Positions 25,957 to 34,580 of a DNA stretch of 64,000 bases are shown piece after piece (position 1 is the stretch's first letter; each line of letters starts with the position of its first letter). The stretch lies in assembly GCA_020445765.1 (NCBI GenBank), contig JAGRFY010000016.1, positions 1 to 64,000 on the forward strand, read 5' to 3'. The DNA is from Rhodocyclaceae bacterium (GTDB taxonomy: Bacteria; Pseudomonadota; Gammaproteobacteria; Burkholderiales; Rhodocyclaceae). Both the position numbers and the translations under genes were made by a program. The notes beneath the pieces are model-generated. The model had not been told where the DNA came from. It did no database searches and saw only the letters and a list, made by a program, of their open reading frames with translations.

Positions 25957-27753
25957 ATGAAGAAAAAGCTTATCGCTGTTGGTATCGCAGCGACCCTGGG
26001 TGCGATGTCCGGTGTGGCTGGCGCTGCCATGCAAATGAATCAAGGCGGCCTCGGCAACATCACCGTGCTGCCGTACTACAGCGCCCAGAACGGCAACAAC
26101 ACGCTGATCTCGATCACCAACACCGATACGACCAACGGCAAGGTGGTCAAGGTGCGCTTCCGTGGTGCCGAGTGGTCGGACGACGTGTTCGACTTCCAGA
26201 TCTTCCTGTCGCCGGGCGACGTCTGGACCGGCGCTGTCGTCGCGAATGGTACCGTTGCCAAGCTCGAGGCTGCTGACGACAATACCTGCACGCTGCCGGC
26301 TTCCGTCGGTTCCGCTTCCGGCAACAACTTCATCACCAGCCGCCTGTGGGACAACCCGGGTACCGGCACGATGGAGGGCTACATCGAAGTGATCACCATG
26401 GCGAACATTCCGCCGACGATCACGACCGCTGCGCCGGTGACCACCGCCGCTGCCAACGCCCAAGGTCTTCCGAACAGCACGACGTTTGCTGCCGCGACCT
26501 ACCCGAACCCGCTGTATACCGCCATCAAGCACGTCAACGGCGTGGCGCCCTGCACCTCGGCCGTGCTGACCGGCCTGCTGCAGGACAACCAAGTCTACGA
26601 CTATGCCACCGGTGACGGCGGCACGGGCGACGGTGACGACCGCGCTGACTTCGTGGCCAACAGCTACACCGACCAGGCGCTGTGGCTGACCGCCCCGACC
26701 CAGCAGTCGCTGATGACCCACGCCGTGGTCATCAATATCGACGGTTCCAAGGCCTACACCTTCCCGGCCACCGCCATGGACACCACCGGCGCGACGGTCA
26801 AGCAGTATTTCCGTCAGTCGAACGACGGCATCACCTTCAATGAGGCCGACTTCCAGGATCTGACGCAGGACCGCATCTTCTACCCGAGCAACACCACCGC
26901 CGCCCAGATCACCAGCGCCACCAATGGCGCCCTGATCTCCGACGTGGATGGCGGCGCCGCGGGTGTGGGCACCGGCCTGCCGATGTTCCAGTTCGACATG
27001 CCGGACCTGTCGACGCCGATGGAAACCGTCGGTGGCTACGTCGCCGCGGACATCAACGGTACGGCCGTTCCCGACTCCGCCGCTCGCGAGCAGCGCGACT
27101 TCGTGCTGGCCGTCATGCAGAAAGCCGGTGTCGTGACCGAGTACTTCACCGACCAGAGCCTGAACGGTGCCACCGACGTGGTCATGAACCAGCCGATCCG
27201 TCGCTTCTTCTACTGGTACGGCATCGACACCGCCACCGACACCACCCCGACGACCATCGGCCACGCCACCATCAACAGCGTGACCTACAACGTCTACGGT
27301 GAGACCGGTTCGGTGTACCAGCCGCTGCTGGGTGCGTCGAACGCGATTCCGGTGACCGGCGCGACCTTCTACGATCGTGAAGAGCAGACCAACGTCACCA
27401 CCACCGACATCGTGATCTCCCCGCAGCTGCCGGGCCAGACCACCACCTACTTCCTGCAGGGCGAGGTCGCCGTGTGGAGCCTGAACACCGCGGGCGGCGC
27501 AACCGCTGCCACCGGTGCCGAGCTGACCACGCTGGCCGTGTCGGTGCCGGGTGACTACACTGCCGGTTGGGGCAACATCAGCACCACTTCCGATCTGGCC
27601 GCTACTCGTGGTGGTACGCTGGCTGGCGGTGGCGCGACCTTCGCCACCGAGGGTCAGCTGCCGGTGATCGGCTTCACCGCAATGAACGTGTTCAACGCCG
27701 CTGCTGGCGCCGCCGGTACCAACTACGGTATGGCCCTGCCGCTGCGCTACTAA
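25957..27753 (+). CDS. Abundant secreted/surface protein of unknown function
   Basis: This 598-residue protein has a classic Sec signal peptide (MKKKLIAVGIAATLGAM, cleavage near AGA|AM at about residue 23). The mature protein is acidic, rich in Thr, Asn, Gly and Ala, and has just two cysteines (C111 and C199), which could pair. Conserved-looking segments are NITVLPYYSAQNGN, NTDTTNGKVVKVRFRG and FQIFLSPGDVW. I recall similar uncharacterised cell-surface proteins in other proteobacteria but know no function. A candidate promoter, a strong AAGGAG site, a private terminator and highly biased codons suggest high expression. It lies between the secretion operon and a parvulin-type isomerase, so it is a candidate type II secretion substrate or surface-layer-like protein. 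Confidence 0.75.
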   Translation: MKKKLIAVGIAATLGAMSGVAGAAMQMNQGGLGNITVLPYYSAQNGNNTLISITNTDTTNGKVVKVRFRGAEWSDDVFDFQIFLSPGDVWTGAVVANGTVAKLEAADDNTCTLPASVGSASGNNFITSRLWDNPGTGTMEGYIEVITMANIPPTITTAAPVTTAAANAQGLPNSTTFAAATYPNPLYTAIKHVNGVAPCTSAVLTGLLQDNQVYDYATGDGGTGDGDDRADFVANSYTDQALWLTAPTQQSLMTHAVVINIDGSKAYTFPATAMDTTGATVKQYFRQSNDGITFNEADFQDLTQDRIFYPSNTTAAQITSATNGALISDVDGGAAGVGTGLPMFQFDMPDLSTPMETVGGYVAADINGTAVPDSAAREQRDFVLAVMQKAGVVTEYFTDQSLNGATDVVMNQPIRRFFYWYGIDTATDTTPTTIGHATINSVTYNVYGETGSVYQPLLGASNAIPVTGATFYDREEQTNVTTTDIVISPQLPGQTTTYFLQGEVAVWSLNTAGGATAATGAELTTLAVSVPGDYTAGWGNISTTSDLAATRGGTLAGGGATFATEGQLPVIGFTAMNVFNAAAGAAGTNYGMALPLRY

Positions 27754-27783
27754 TCGTTCGACCTGGCTGTTCGCAGCCAATGG

Positions 27784-27816
27784 CAAAGGCGGGCTTCGGC
27801 CCGCCTTTGTTTTTTT
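27784..27816 (+). terminator. Strong rho-independent terminator after the surface-protein gene
   Basis: A perfect 11-bp stem (CAAAGGCGGGC with GCCCGCCTTTG) closes a TTCG tetraloop and is followed by seven T residues. It lies 30 bases after the stop codon, isolating the surface-protein gene as a single transcription unit. Confidence 0.95.
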
Positions 27817-27839
27817 CAATTTCTGACGAACCGTAGCCG

Positions 27840-28748
27840 ATGAACAAACTGTTACGATGGCTCGCGACGGCAAGCTTGGTGATGGCGGCAAATGCGGCAC
27901 TGGCGGCGGACGACGCGGTGTTGGCCGAATCCCCGCAGGCGACAGTGACGCAGGCCGACCTCGAAGCCGAACTGGGCAATGTTCCTGCTGCCCAGCTGGA
28001 ACAACTCAAGCAACAGCCGAACGTCGCCGAGAAGCTCGTCGGTGACATCCACCTGCGGCGTCGGCTGGCTGCACGTGCCGAGGCGGCCGGCATGGCCGAT
28101 GAGTCGAAGACGCTCGCGACGTTGAAGCTGCTGCGCGAACGCGTCCTCGCAAGCGCCTATCTGCGTCGGCTGGAAAGCGAGGCGATCTCCCCCGACGTGG
28201 TCGCCAGGCTGGCGGAAAGCGAATACCGCGCCCAGCCCGAGCGTTTTCAGCGCGACGAAGAGGTCCATGTTCGGCATATCCTGGTGAAGACGAACGCCTG
28301 TGACGAAGACCGGGGACGCGGCAAGCTCGAGGCCTTGCGTCAGCGCGCTTTGGGCGGGGAGTCGTTCGCCGACCTGGCAAAGGAATTTTCCGAGGATCCG
28401 GGATCGGCCGCAAAAGGTGGGGATCTCGGCTTCGTGCCGCGCGGCAAGACCGTCAAGCCGTTCGAGGATGCAGCTTTCGCCCTGAAGGATGTGGGTGAAC
28501 TCTCGGAGGTCGTGGAATCGCAGTTCGGCTTTCATCTGATTCGCCTCGAGGCGCGCCGCTCGGCGGGCATCGTGCCGTTCGCAGAGGCGAAGGACGGCCT
28601 GCAGCGGGAACTCGCGGCACGCCTGCGCGCCGCAGCGCGCATGAAGGCCCTGGAAGCGATGAACGCGGAGGACAGTCCCGTCCTCGATACGCATCGCATC
28701 ATGCAGGACATTGAAGGCCTGGCTGCCTCCGAACCGGGCGAAGAGTGA
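27840..28748 (+). CDS. Periplasmic parvulin-type peptidyl-prolyl isomerase
   Basis: This 302-residue protein has a cleavable signal (MNKLLRWLATASLVMAANAALA), a SurA/PpiD-like helical N-terminal part, and a parvulin domain at about residues 135-240. Domain marks are EVHVRHILVKT, ESFADLAKEFSEDPGSAAKGGDLGF and SEVVESQFGFHLIRLE. It would act in the periplasm on proline isomerisation or as a chaperone. Similar EpsD-type isomerases are found in exopolysaccharide loci; here the ABC exporter follows 85 bases downstream and the surface protein lies upstream behind a terminator, so either could be its client. Confidence 0.9.
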   Translation: MNKLLRWLATASLVMAANAALAADDAVLAESPQATVTQADLEAELGNVPAAQLEQLKQQPNVAEKLVGDIHLRRRLAARAEAAGMADESKTLATLKLLRERVLASAYLRRLESEAISPDVVARLAESEYRAQPERFQRDEEVHVRHILVKTNACDEDRGRGKLEALRQRALGGESFADLAKEFSEDPGSAAKGGDLGFVPRGKTVKPFEDAAFALKDVGELSEVVESQFGFHLIRLEARRSAGIVPFAEAKDGLQRELAARLRAAARMKALEAMNAEDSPVLDTHRIMQDIEGLAASEPGEE

Positions 28749-28833
28749 ACGGGCGCCTGCCGGCGAATGGCCGGCACTCGAGGTGTGCCGGCGGTTGCTG
28801 CTAGCCGACCAGGCAAAGGCTCGATCCCCGCCG

Positions 28834-29622
28834 ATGATGACACCCACAAGATCCGGATCCCACGGGCAATTGTTCGCCGAACTGCTGCGCCGGGAAATCA
28901 GCAATCGCTATGTCGGCAGCGTGTTCGGCGGCGTCTGGGCCGTCATGCAGCCGTTGTTTCAACTGGCGATCTACAGCTTCGTCTTCCGGGTAATCTTTGC
29001 GGTCCGCTTCCCGGAGCTCGAGCAACACAGCTTCACGACCTTCGTCGCCTGTGCCCTATGGCCGTGGATGGCCTTTCAGGAGGGGCTGCAGCGCGGTACG
29101 CATGCCATCGCGGGCAATGCGAGCCTGATCAAGAAGGTGGCATTTCGCCGCGAATTGCTCGTGCTGGCTGCCGTCTGCGCGATATTTCTGGTGCATCTGG
29201 CCGGCTTCGCGGTGGTGCTCGCCGGGTTGCTGGCAATCGGTGAACCGATCCATCTCGCCGCCTTGCCGGTGGTTCTTCTGGGCTGGGCGGTGATGTTCGT
29301 CTTCAGTTGCGGGCTGGCATTCTTCACGGCCTCCCTGCAAGTCTTCCTCAAGGACGTCGAGCACGTGCTGGCGCCGGTACTGATGGTGATGTTCTACGCC
29401 ACTCCGGTCCTCTATCCGCTGTCGCGGGTGCCCGCGCCCTATGATTCCCTGATGGCCCTGAATCCCGCCGCCCACGTCCTCGAGGACATTCGAGCGGCGC
29501 TGATGCGCGGAGAGTGGGCCGTCGGCGAGTTGGCTGTGCTGTTCGCGCTTGCCCTATGCGTTGCGGCGGGGTGCAAGCTGATATTCAATCGACTGGCGCC
29601 CTATTTCGAGGATTTTGCCTAG
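28834..29622 (+). CDS. wzm: Polysaccharide ABC transporter permease
   Basis: This 262-residue inner-membrane protein has six hydrophobic segments and the ABC-2 type fold of O-antigen and capsule exporters. The opening (LFAELLRREISNRYVGSVFGGVWAVMQP) is a strong family mark, as is the central SLIKKVAFRRE. With Wzt it would move an undecaprenyl-linked glycan to the periplasm. ATG 28834 is preferred; a second ATG follows directly at 28837, and the frame is open upstream over the isomerase gene, which is unlikely to be used. wzt starts four bases after the stop. Confidence 0.93.
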   Translation: MMTPTRSGSHGQLFAELLRREISNRYVGSVFGGVWAVMQPLFQLAIYSFVFRVIFAVRFPELEQHSFTTFVACALWPWMAFQEGLQRGTHAIAGNASLIKKVAFRRELLVLAAVCAIFLVHLAGFAVVLAGLLAIGEPIHLAALPVVLLGWAVMFVFSCGLAFFTASLQVFLKDVEHVLAPVLMVMFYATPVLYPLSRVPAPYDSLMALNPAAHVLEDIRAALMRGEWAVGELAVLFALALCVAAGCKLIFNRLAPYFEDFA

Positions 29623-29625
29623 GGT

Positions 29626-30900
29626 ATGACCGCCTCTTCCGATCCTCCGCTGGTTGCGCTGCAAGGCGTCTGCAAGTCGTACCCGATCGCGGTTACACCG
29701 CGGGAGCGCTCCCGCGCACTGGTTTCGCTGCTGCTGGGACGGCCCGTGCCTCGGCGTTTCGACGCCTTGCGCGACATCGATCTGGTCGTGCGGCGCGGCG
29801 AATCCCTGGGTCTGATCGGCGTCAATGGTGCCGGCAAGTCGACCCTGCTGAAGGTCATCGCCGGTGTGGTCAAGCCGACCATGGGCGATGTCCGGGTCCA
29901 TGGCCGGATCAGCGCGCTGCTCGAACTCGGTGCGGGATTCCATCCCCAGTACACCGGACGCCAGAACGTACGCCTGGCAACGGCCCTGATGGGCCTTTCG
30001 GCCGCCGAGAGCGATGCCAAGCTCGATCAGATCCTCGCGTTTGCCGACATCGGCGAGCACATCGAGCAGCCAATCAAGCAGTATTCATCCGGAATGGTGG
30101 TGCGGCTCGGGTTCGCAATCGCCACGGCGGTGCGGCCGGACCTGCTGATCACCGACGAGGTGCTGGCGGTCGGCGACGAATCGTTCCAGCGCAAGTGCGT
30201 GGCCTGGATGCGGGACTATCTCGACGACGGCGGCACCCTGTTGCTGTGTGCGCACAGCATGTTCCACGTCCAGAAGCTTTGTCAGCGGGCCATCTGGATC
30301 GATCACGGACGCGTGCGCCAGGGCGGACCGGCCATGCAGGTCACCCAGGAGTACCTGGCGTGGCACGACGCGCGCTTCGTGTCGGCCACCGAATCGGACC
30401 TCAAGGCGGACAACGCACGCAGCTATGCGGTGGTGGACCTGCGGGTGAATGGACAGTTGCCCGGTGCTTGGGCGACCGCAGAACTCGGCGGTGAGTTGCG
30501 GATCGAGGGGCGTATCTATTCACCGGACGGGCGTGCACCCGTCGTGGCGATCGGCTGTGTCAAGCTCGGCGGCTCACCCATCTACGGCCTCGCCTCCGAC
30601 ATGGAGGCGCACGTGCTTCCGCGGCTCGACGAAGATCACTTTGGTTTTTGCATCGCATTCGATCCCGTCGTGTTGCTGCCGGGCCGATACGAGATCCGTG
30701 CCCACGCCATGGATCCGGAAGGCGTGCGTCATTTCGACGAGGTCAAGTGCGACCTGGAAGTGCGGGGCGACACCCGGGAGCTCGGCCTGTGCCGCATGCG
30801 GCACCGCTGGCTCGTCGAAGACGTGGCGGGCCCCACTGCGCTTACCGTCGGCCTTGCGCCCGAGATCGCCTTGTCGAAGGGCCGTGAGGAATTGGAATGA
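29626..30900 (+). CDS. wzt: Polysaccharide ABC transporter ATPase with C-terminal domain
   Basis: This 424-residue protein has an N-terminal ABC ATPase domain with Walker A GVNGAGKST (about residue 65), signature QYSSGM (about 152), Walker B-type DLLITDEVLAVGD and the switch histidine in CAHSM. After residue 250 a separate beta-rich domain of about 160 residues follows, of the kind that in E. coli O9a and Klebsiella O12 Wzt binds the modified non-reducing end of the glycan before export. The domain's ligand here is unknown. The stop overlaps the acetyltransferase start (ATGA). Confidence 0.93.
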   Translation: MTASSDPPLVALQGVCKSYPIAVTPRERSRALVSLLLGRPVPRRFDALRDIDLVVRRGESLGLIGVNGAGKSTLLKVIAGVVKPTMGDVRVHGRISALLELGAGFHPQYTGRQNVRLATALMGLSAAESDAKLDQILAFADIGEHIEQPIKQYSSGMVVRLGFAIATAVRPDLLITDEVLAVGDESFQRKCVAWMRDYLDDGGTLLLCAHSMFHVQKLCQRAIWIDHGRVRQGGPAMQVTQEYLAWHDARFVSATESDLKADNARSYAVVDLRVNGQLPGAWATAELGGELRIEGRIYSPDGRAPVVAIGCVKLGGSPIYGLASDMEAHVLPRLDEDHFGFCIAFDPVVLLPGRYEIRAHAMDPEGVRHFDEVKCDLEVRGDTRELGLCRMRHRWLVEDVAGPTALTVGLAPEIALSKGREELE

Positions 30901-31517
30901 CGGCCGCCCACGAACGCATCGGTTGGCCCTCATTTGTCGACCGACTCGACGGCCTCGACCGGGTTGGTGCGCGATTTCGCGCAGGCGCGGGCGTGTCGGT
31001 GTTCCGCACGGCCAACGTACACCGCAATGCCGGCATCTTCATCGGCGACGACGTCATGTTGTTCGACGGTGTCCGCCTGCTGCTCGGAGATGCCGATACC
31101 TGCTTGCGGATCGGCGACCGTGTGGTGGTCAATGTGGGCTGCTATTTGTCCGGGGAAGGCGGGCTCGAGGTCGGCAACGACGTCCTGATGGGCGCACGGG
31201 TGATGCTGCTCTCGGCCGGTCACGGCATCGATGGGGGGGCACTGGAGATTTCGCGCAATCCCATCGTTGGCGAGCCGATCCGGATCGGCCGCGGGGCATG
31301 GATCGGTGCGGGTGCAATCATACTGCCCGGCGTGGCGGTCGGCGAAGGCGCCGTGATCGGTGCCGGCAGCGTGGTGACCCGCGACGTGCCGGCACTCGGA
31401 GTCGCGGTCGGGAATCCGGCGCGGACGATCCGGTCCCGGCACATGCCCGGCGTACCGGAAACGGCATCGCCGCAAGGATGGCTACCACGGCTTCGTCGCC
31501 TGCTGGGGCTGCGATGA
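30897..31517 (+). CDS. Hexapeptide-repeat (left-handed beta-helix) acyltransferase
   Basis: This 206-residue protein is built of imperfect hexapeptide repeats (for example IGDDVM, IGRGAWIGAGAIILPGVAVGEGAVIGAGSVVT), with the LSAGHGIDGG segment holding a histidine at the usual catalytic position of maltose/NodL-type O-acetyltransferases. It most likely O-acetylates a sugar of the exported glycan from acetyl-CoA in the cytoplasm. It overlaps wzt and the methyltransferase gene by four bases at each end, tying glycan modification to export. Confidence 0.88.
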   Translation: MTAAHERIGWPSFVDRLDGLDRVGARFRAGAGVSVFRTANVHRNAGIFIGDDVMLFDGVRLLLGDADTCLRIGDRVVVNVGCYLSGEGGLEVGNDVLMGARVMLLSAGHGIDGGALEISRNPIVGEPIRIGRGAWIGAGAIILPGVAVGEGAVIGAGSVVTRDVPALGVAVGNPARTIRSRHMPGVPETASPQGWLPRLRRLLGLR

Positions 31518-32779
31518 CGGGCGGGTTTGGGGACTCGGTGTACGTCGGACGTCCGCAAGGTCTTGAGGACGCGGGCTGCGAGGACGCTTTTCTGGTGGAT
31601 TTCGCCGGTGACGTGGCGGCCGCGGAGGTACGCGAGCAGCGCCGTGACGGGCGGGTCTGTCATATCGTCGCCGAGCGTTGGCGGCCGATCGGCGACGACT
31701 TCGGCCAGCAATTGCTGAACCGTCGCTTTGCGGCACGACTGCTGGCCGGGCCGCCCAAACGGGTGTGCCTGCCCCAAGTGCATGGCGCGACCATCGATAT
31801 TGCCAAGTTGGCAGCGCTGTTCGGCGTCGCGGTGGAGTTGGGCCGTCCCGAGATCGAACCGTGCGCCGGGCGTCCGGCTGCGTGGTGGTCCGGGGTCGAA
31901 CGTCTCTGCGCCGAAGTGGGTGGGGGCGGCGGGCAGCCGGGACCGGTGCGAGGTTACGAGGCCTACGCCTTCAGTCAGCGAGACCACGCCCTGCTCTACG
32001 ACATGCAGCGGCCGCTGGTCCGACACTTCAAGGCTTGCACCAGTGTGCTCGATATCGGCTGTGGCACCGGCCTGTTTCTCGAGGCGCTCAACCGAGCCGG
32101 CCACCGGGCGGTGGGCGTGGAGCGGAATGCCTTGTCGGCGCGCTATGCGCGCGGCCTTGGCCACGAAGTCTTCGAGCAGGGCGCGTTCGAGTACCTTGAC
32201 GGTACCGAGCGTCGCTTCGACGGTGTCTATTGCTCGCATTTCGTCGAACACCTGCCAATCGACGCGGTCGAGGGCCTGATCGCGCGAATCGCGACCGTAC
32301 TCTCGCCGGGCGGTTGCGCCGTGTTCGTCTTTCCGGATCCGGAGTCCATCCGCAGCCAGCTGCTGGGCTTCTGGCGGGATCCGGAACACGTGCGTTTCTA
32401 TCATCCGGATCTGGTGGCGATGATCGGCGCCATGTATGGACTGGAGTGTGAATTCAACTCCCAGAAAGTGCCCGGCCGTCGTGTCGTTCCGTTCGCCATG
32501 GAACCCCCTCTGGCGGCGCGGCCCGAGAATCCGGCGCCGTGCGAAGCCGGGGAGGCGGAACGCAATGCGGGTCTTGCGCAGCGTTTGTGCAAATGGTTCG
32601 GCATCGGTAGCGCTCGCCTGCGGGCCTTGGAGGTGCAGGTGAAGGCGTTGGAGGCGCGGCTCGTCCGGGCCGAGCGACGCGAGCAGGAAAGCGCGGACGC
32701 AATCCGTCGCCTGTGGGAGGTCAACCAGACCTGGGCCTGGGACGACAACGCAATCCTTCGTTTGCGCAAGTCGACTTGA
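31514..32779 (+). CDS. SAM-dependent methyltransferase with C-terminal coiled coil
   Basis: This 421-residue protein has three parts. Residues 1-145 are an unrecognised N-terminal region. Residues 150-300 are a class I methyltransferase core with VLDIGCGTGLFLEAL as the SAM-binding motif, GVYCSHFVEHL and LSPGGCAVFVFP. Residues 355-421 hold a charged heptad-like helix (LRALEVQVKALEARL, then RAERREQESADAI). The layout, directly after Wzm/Wzt, recalls WbdD-type chain terminators, in which a methyltransferase with a coiled coil caps and measures O-antigen chains; the kinase domain of WbdD is not evident. The start overlaps the preceding stop (ATGA). The gene faces a convergent operon 44 bases away. 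Confidence 0.82.
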   Translation: MTGGFGDSVYVGRPQGLEDAGCEDAFLVDFAGDVAAAEVREQRRDGRVCHIVAERWRPIGDDFGQQLLNRRFAARLLAGPPKRVCLPQVHGATIDIAKLAALFGVAVELGRPEIEPCAGRPAAWWSGVERLCAEVGGGGGQPGPVRGYEAYAFSQRDHALLYDMQRPLVRHFKACTSVLDIGCGTGLFLEALNRAGHRAVGVERNALSARYARGLGHEVFEQGAFEYLDGTERRFDGVYCSHFVEHLPIDAVEGLIARIATVLSPGGCAVFVFPDPESIRSQLLGFWRDPEHVRFYHPDLVAMIGAMYGLECEFNSQKVPGRRVVPFAMEPPLAARPENPAPCEAGEAERNAGLAQRLCKWFGIGSARLRALEVQVKALEARLVRAERREQESADAIRRLWEVNQTWAWDDNAILRLRKST

Positions 32780-32823
32780 CCATCACGCTGCACGGATCAG
32801 CGGCGACGGTGGGTCGCGCCGGC

Positions 32824-33624
32824 TCATCCGAGTGCCTCGAGCATGGCAGCCAGTTCGCCCGGCGTGCGCCAGTGATCGCCGCAGACTGCACGGGGAATGC
32901 GCCAGCGGTCGGCGCGCGGCGCGACGTTGCAGCCTGCGGTGGTGAATGCGCCGATCAGGCCCAGGCGCTGGCCGTTGCGTGGCAGGTAGCTGTCGGCCAG
33001 GTAACCGGGGACGTGTCCGTACGGATAGGCGAAGAGGGGCGGAAGACGGCCGGTGACGCTGGCAATCATCGCCTGGGCCTGGTCGATCTCCCAATTCGCG
33101 GCTTCCTCGTTGTCGATCGGGAAGAAGCTCCCGCGTCCGTGGGTGCCGGGCGCATCGCCCGCCATGGCGGCATGGTTGTGATCCCAGCTGTGGTTGGCGA
33201 TGTCGATCCGTCCCGACGCGAGCGCCGGCGACCACCAGTCATGCGTCAGCATGGCCTCGCCGTCGAGGGCTGCCCGCTCCAGGGTCTTGCGAGCATCGGC
33301 TGAAGCGATGACGAAACTGGTCGCGCGCGCATCGTGTCGGGCGAGGCTGTCCATGAAGGGTCGCAGCGTGCCCAGTCCGGTGTGCTGGAAGGCCCGATAG
33401 TCCACGCAGGTGCCGTCGTCGAACGTCAGCGCAATGCTGCCGGCGACCTGATCCCAAGCGCGTAAGCCGGCCAGGGCCTCGGCGATGGCCTGCGCAGAGA
33501 CGATCCGCCGGCCTGCGCGGCGGATCAGCGCGAGGTCCTGCTCCAGCGCGATGAAGTCGTTGTCGGCGTAGGTCGATCCCGCGAAGCGGTAACCGTGGTA
33601 ACAAAGCACGAGCGCGTTCTTCAT
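32824..33624 (-). CDS. Polysaccharide deacetylase (NodB family)
   Basis: This 266-residue protein has the NodB deacetylase motifs in order: IALTFDDGT (metal and base aspartates), NHSWDHNH (metal-binding H-x-x-x-H) and FAYPYGH. It lacks a signal peptide, so it should act in the cytoplasm, for example on an N-acetylated lipid-linked intermediate. The ATG at 33624 is chosen because it overlaps the upstream stop (ATGA) and starts at the conserved LVLCYHGY strand. It is the last gene of the leftward glycan operon. Confidence 0.88.
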   Translation of the reverse strand: MKNALVLCYHGYRFAGSTYADNDFIALEQDLALIRRAGRRIVSAQAIAEALAGLRAWDQVAGSIALTFDDGTCVDYRAFQHTGLGTLRPFMDSLARHDARATSFVIASADARKTLERAALDGEAMLTHDWWSPALASGRIDIANHSWDHNHAAMAGDAPGTHGRGSFFPIDNEEAANWEIDQAQAMIASVTGRLPPLFAYPYGHVPGYLADSYLPRNGQRLGLIGAFTTAGCNVAPRADRWRIPRAVCGDHWRTPGELAAMLEALG

Positions 33625-34580
33625 GGCGGCGTTCCGGGCCTCCTGTTCGGTGGGCGGGCGTCGAACGCCCGCGACGGCGAGGGCCAGGACCAGGCGTGCC
33701 ACGGAGCGCTGTCCCGTTCGAGCGCATTGCGGAAGAACGCCCAGGTCTGGTCGAATGGATCGGTCGCCCCGGACTCGATGACGCGCGTCACCAGTTCTAG
33801 GCCGCCGCCGGGAACGCGCTCTCTGACGTAGAACGCGAGAATTGGCACATTCTGTTCCCTGGCCAACGCGGTCAATCCGGTTGGCAGCGAGATCACGCGG
33901 CCGAGCAAGTCCACCGTGCGGCGGTACTTTGGCGACACGCCAGGTACGTCGAGCATGCCGATGATCGAATGGCCTGCCGCGAGCAATGCCTTCAGCTGGG
34001 CGTAGGAATCGGCGGAATAGGTAACCGAAGCATTGCCCAAGCGCGCGGCGATGAAGTTGCGTGCACATTCGAACCAGTACATCAGTGGGCGGCCAGGGTA
34101 GTCCTGCCGGCGCATCGGGATCGACAGAAAGCTGGCGCGGATGCCACGTTCCCGCAGTGCCCGCAGGCTCCAGAGGCCGGCGCCATAGTGCAGCGTGATG
34201 CCGACGAACGGCGCGGGGGGGATCGCATCGCCAGCGAGGTGCACCATGCGGGTGTAGCCGCCGGTCGAACTCGTCCAGGCACGCAGAGCGTCGCTACGAT
34301 CGCGCAATTCGAGCCGCCGGTGGCGGTGAACCCAGCTCGCTTCCGGTGTGCTTCCCGTCCATGCCGCGTAGGCGGCAGCGACCGCTTCGCCCGGCCGCTC
34401 GAAGTACCAGTCGTCACGCGCCAGACGATTCAGCAGACGGTGTGCGAGCCGATCAGATAGCGCCGCGGCCGCGACTGGTGCAAGCACCAGTGCGACGAGG
34501 TCGCGAGAGTTCTGCCGCAGGCGCTGCAGCAGGCCGCCATCAGCGTGGCCAGAGCTCAAGGTAGATGCTCGCGCTCTCAT
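33621..34580 (-). CDS. LpxL/HtrB-like lysophospholipid acyltransferase-superfamily protein
   Basis: This 319-residue protein resembles lipid A secondary acyltransferases in overall layout: a hydrophobic N-terminal helix (about residues 27-45), a WYFERPGEAVAAA opening and the later LSIPMRRQDYPG, SIIGMLDVPG and VPILAFYVRE stretches. The expected catalytic HX4D/E is not intact; H131 in LHYGAGLW is followed by leucine at the acidic position. It may be inactive, use another acid, or transfer a different group. Its start overlaps the upstream methyltransferase gene by 41 bases and its stop overlaps the deacetylase start. The family call is moderate, the activity unknown. Confidence 0.6.
   Translation of the reverse strand: MRARASTLSSGHADGGLLQRLRQNSRDLVALVLAPVAAAALSDRLAHRLLNRLARDDWYFERPGEAVAAAYAAWTGSTPEASWVHRHRRLELRDRSDALRAWTSSTGGYTRMVHLAGDAIPPAPFVGITLHYGAGLWSLRALRERGIRASFLSIPMRRQDYPGRPLMYWFECARNFIAARLGNASVTYSADSYAQLKALLAAGHSIIGMLDVPGVSPKYRRTVDLLGRVISLPTGLTALAREQNVPILAFYVRERVPGGGLELVTRVIESGATDPFDQTWAFFRNALERDSAPWHAWSWPSPSRAFDARPPNRRPGTPP

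Noticed and set aside
25939..27900. Open frame of 653 codons opposite the surface-protein gene
   Set aside because: The plus-strand gene has a signal peptide, ribosome site and terminator; the opposite frame reads as Gly/Val/His-rich noise.
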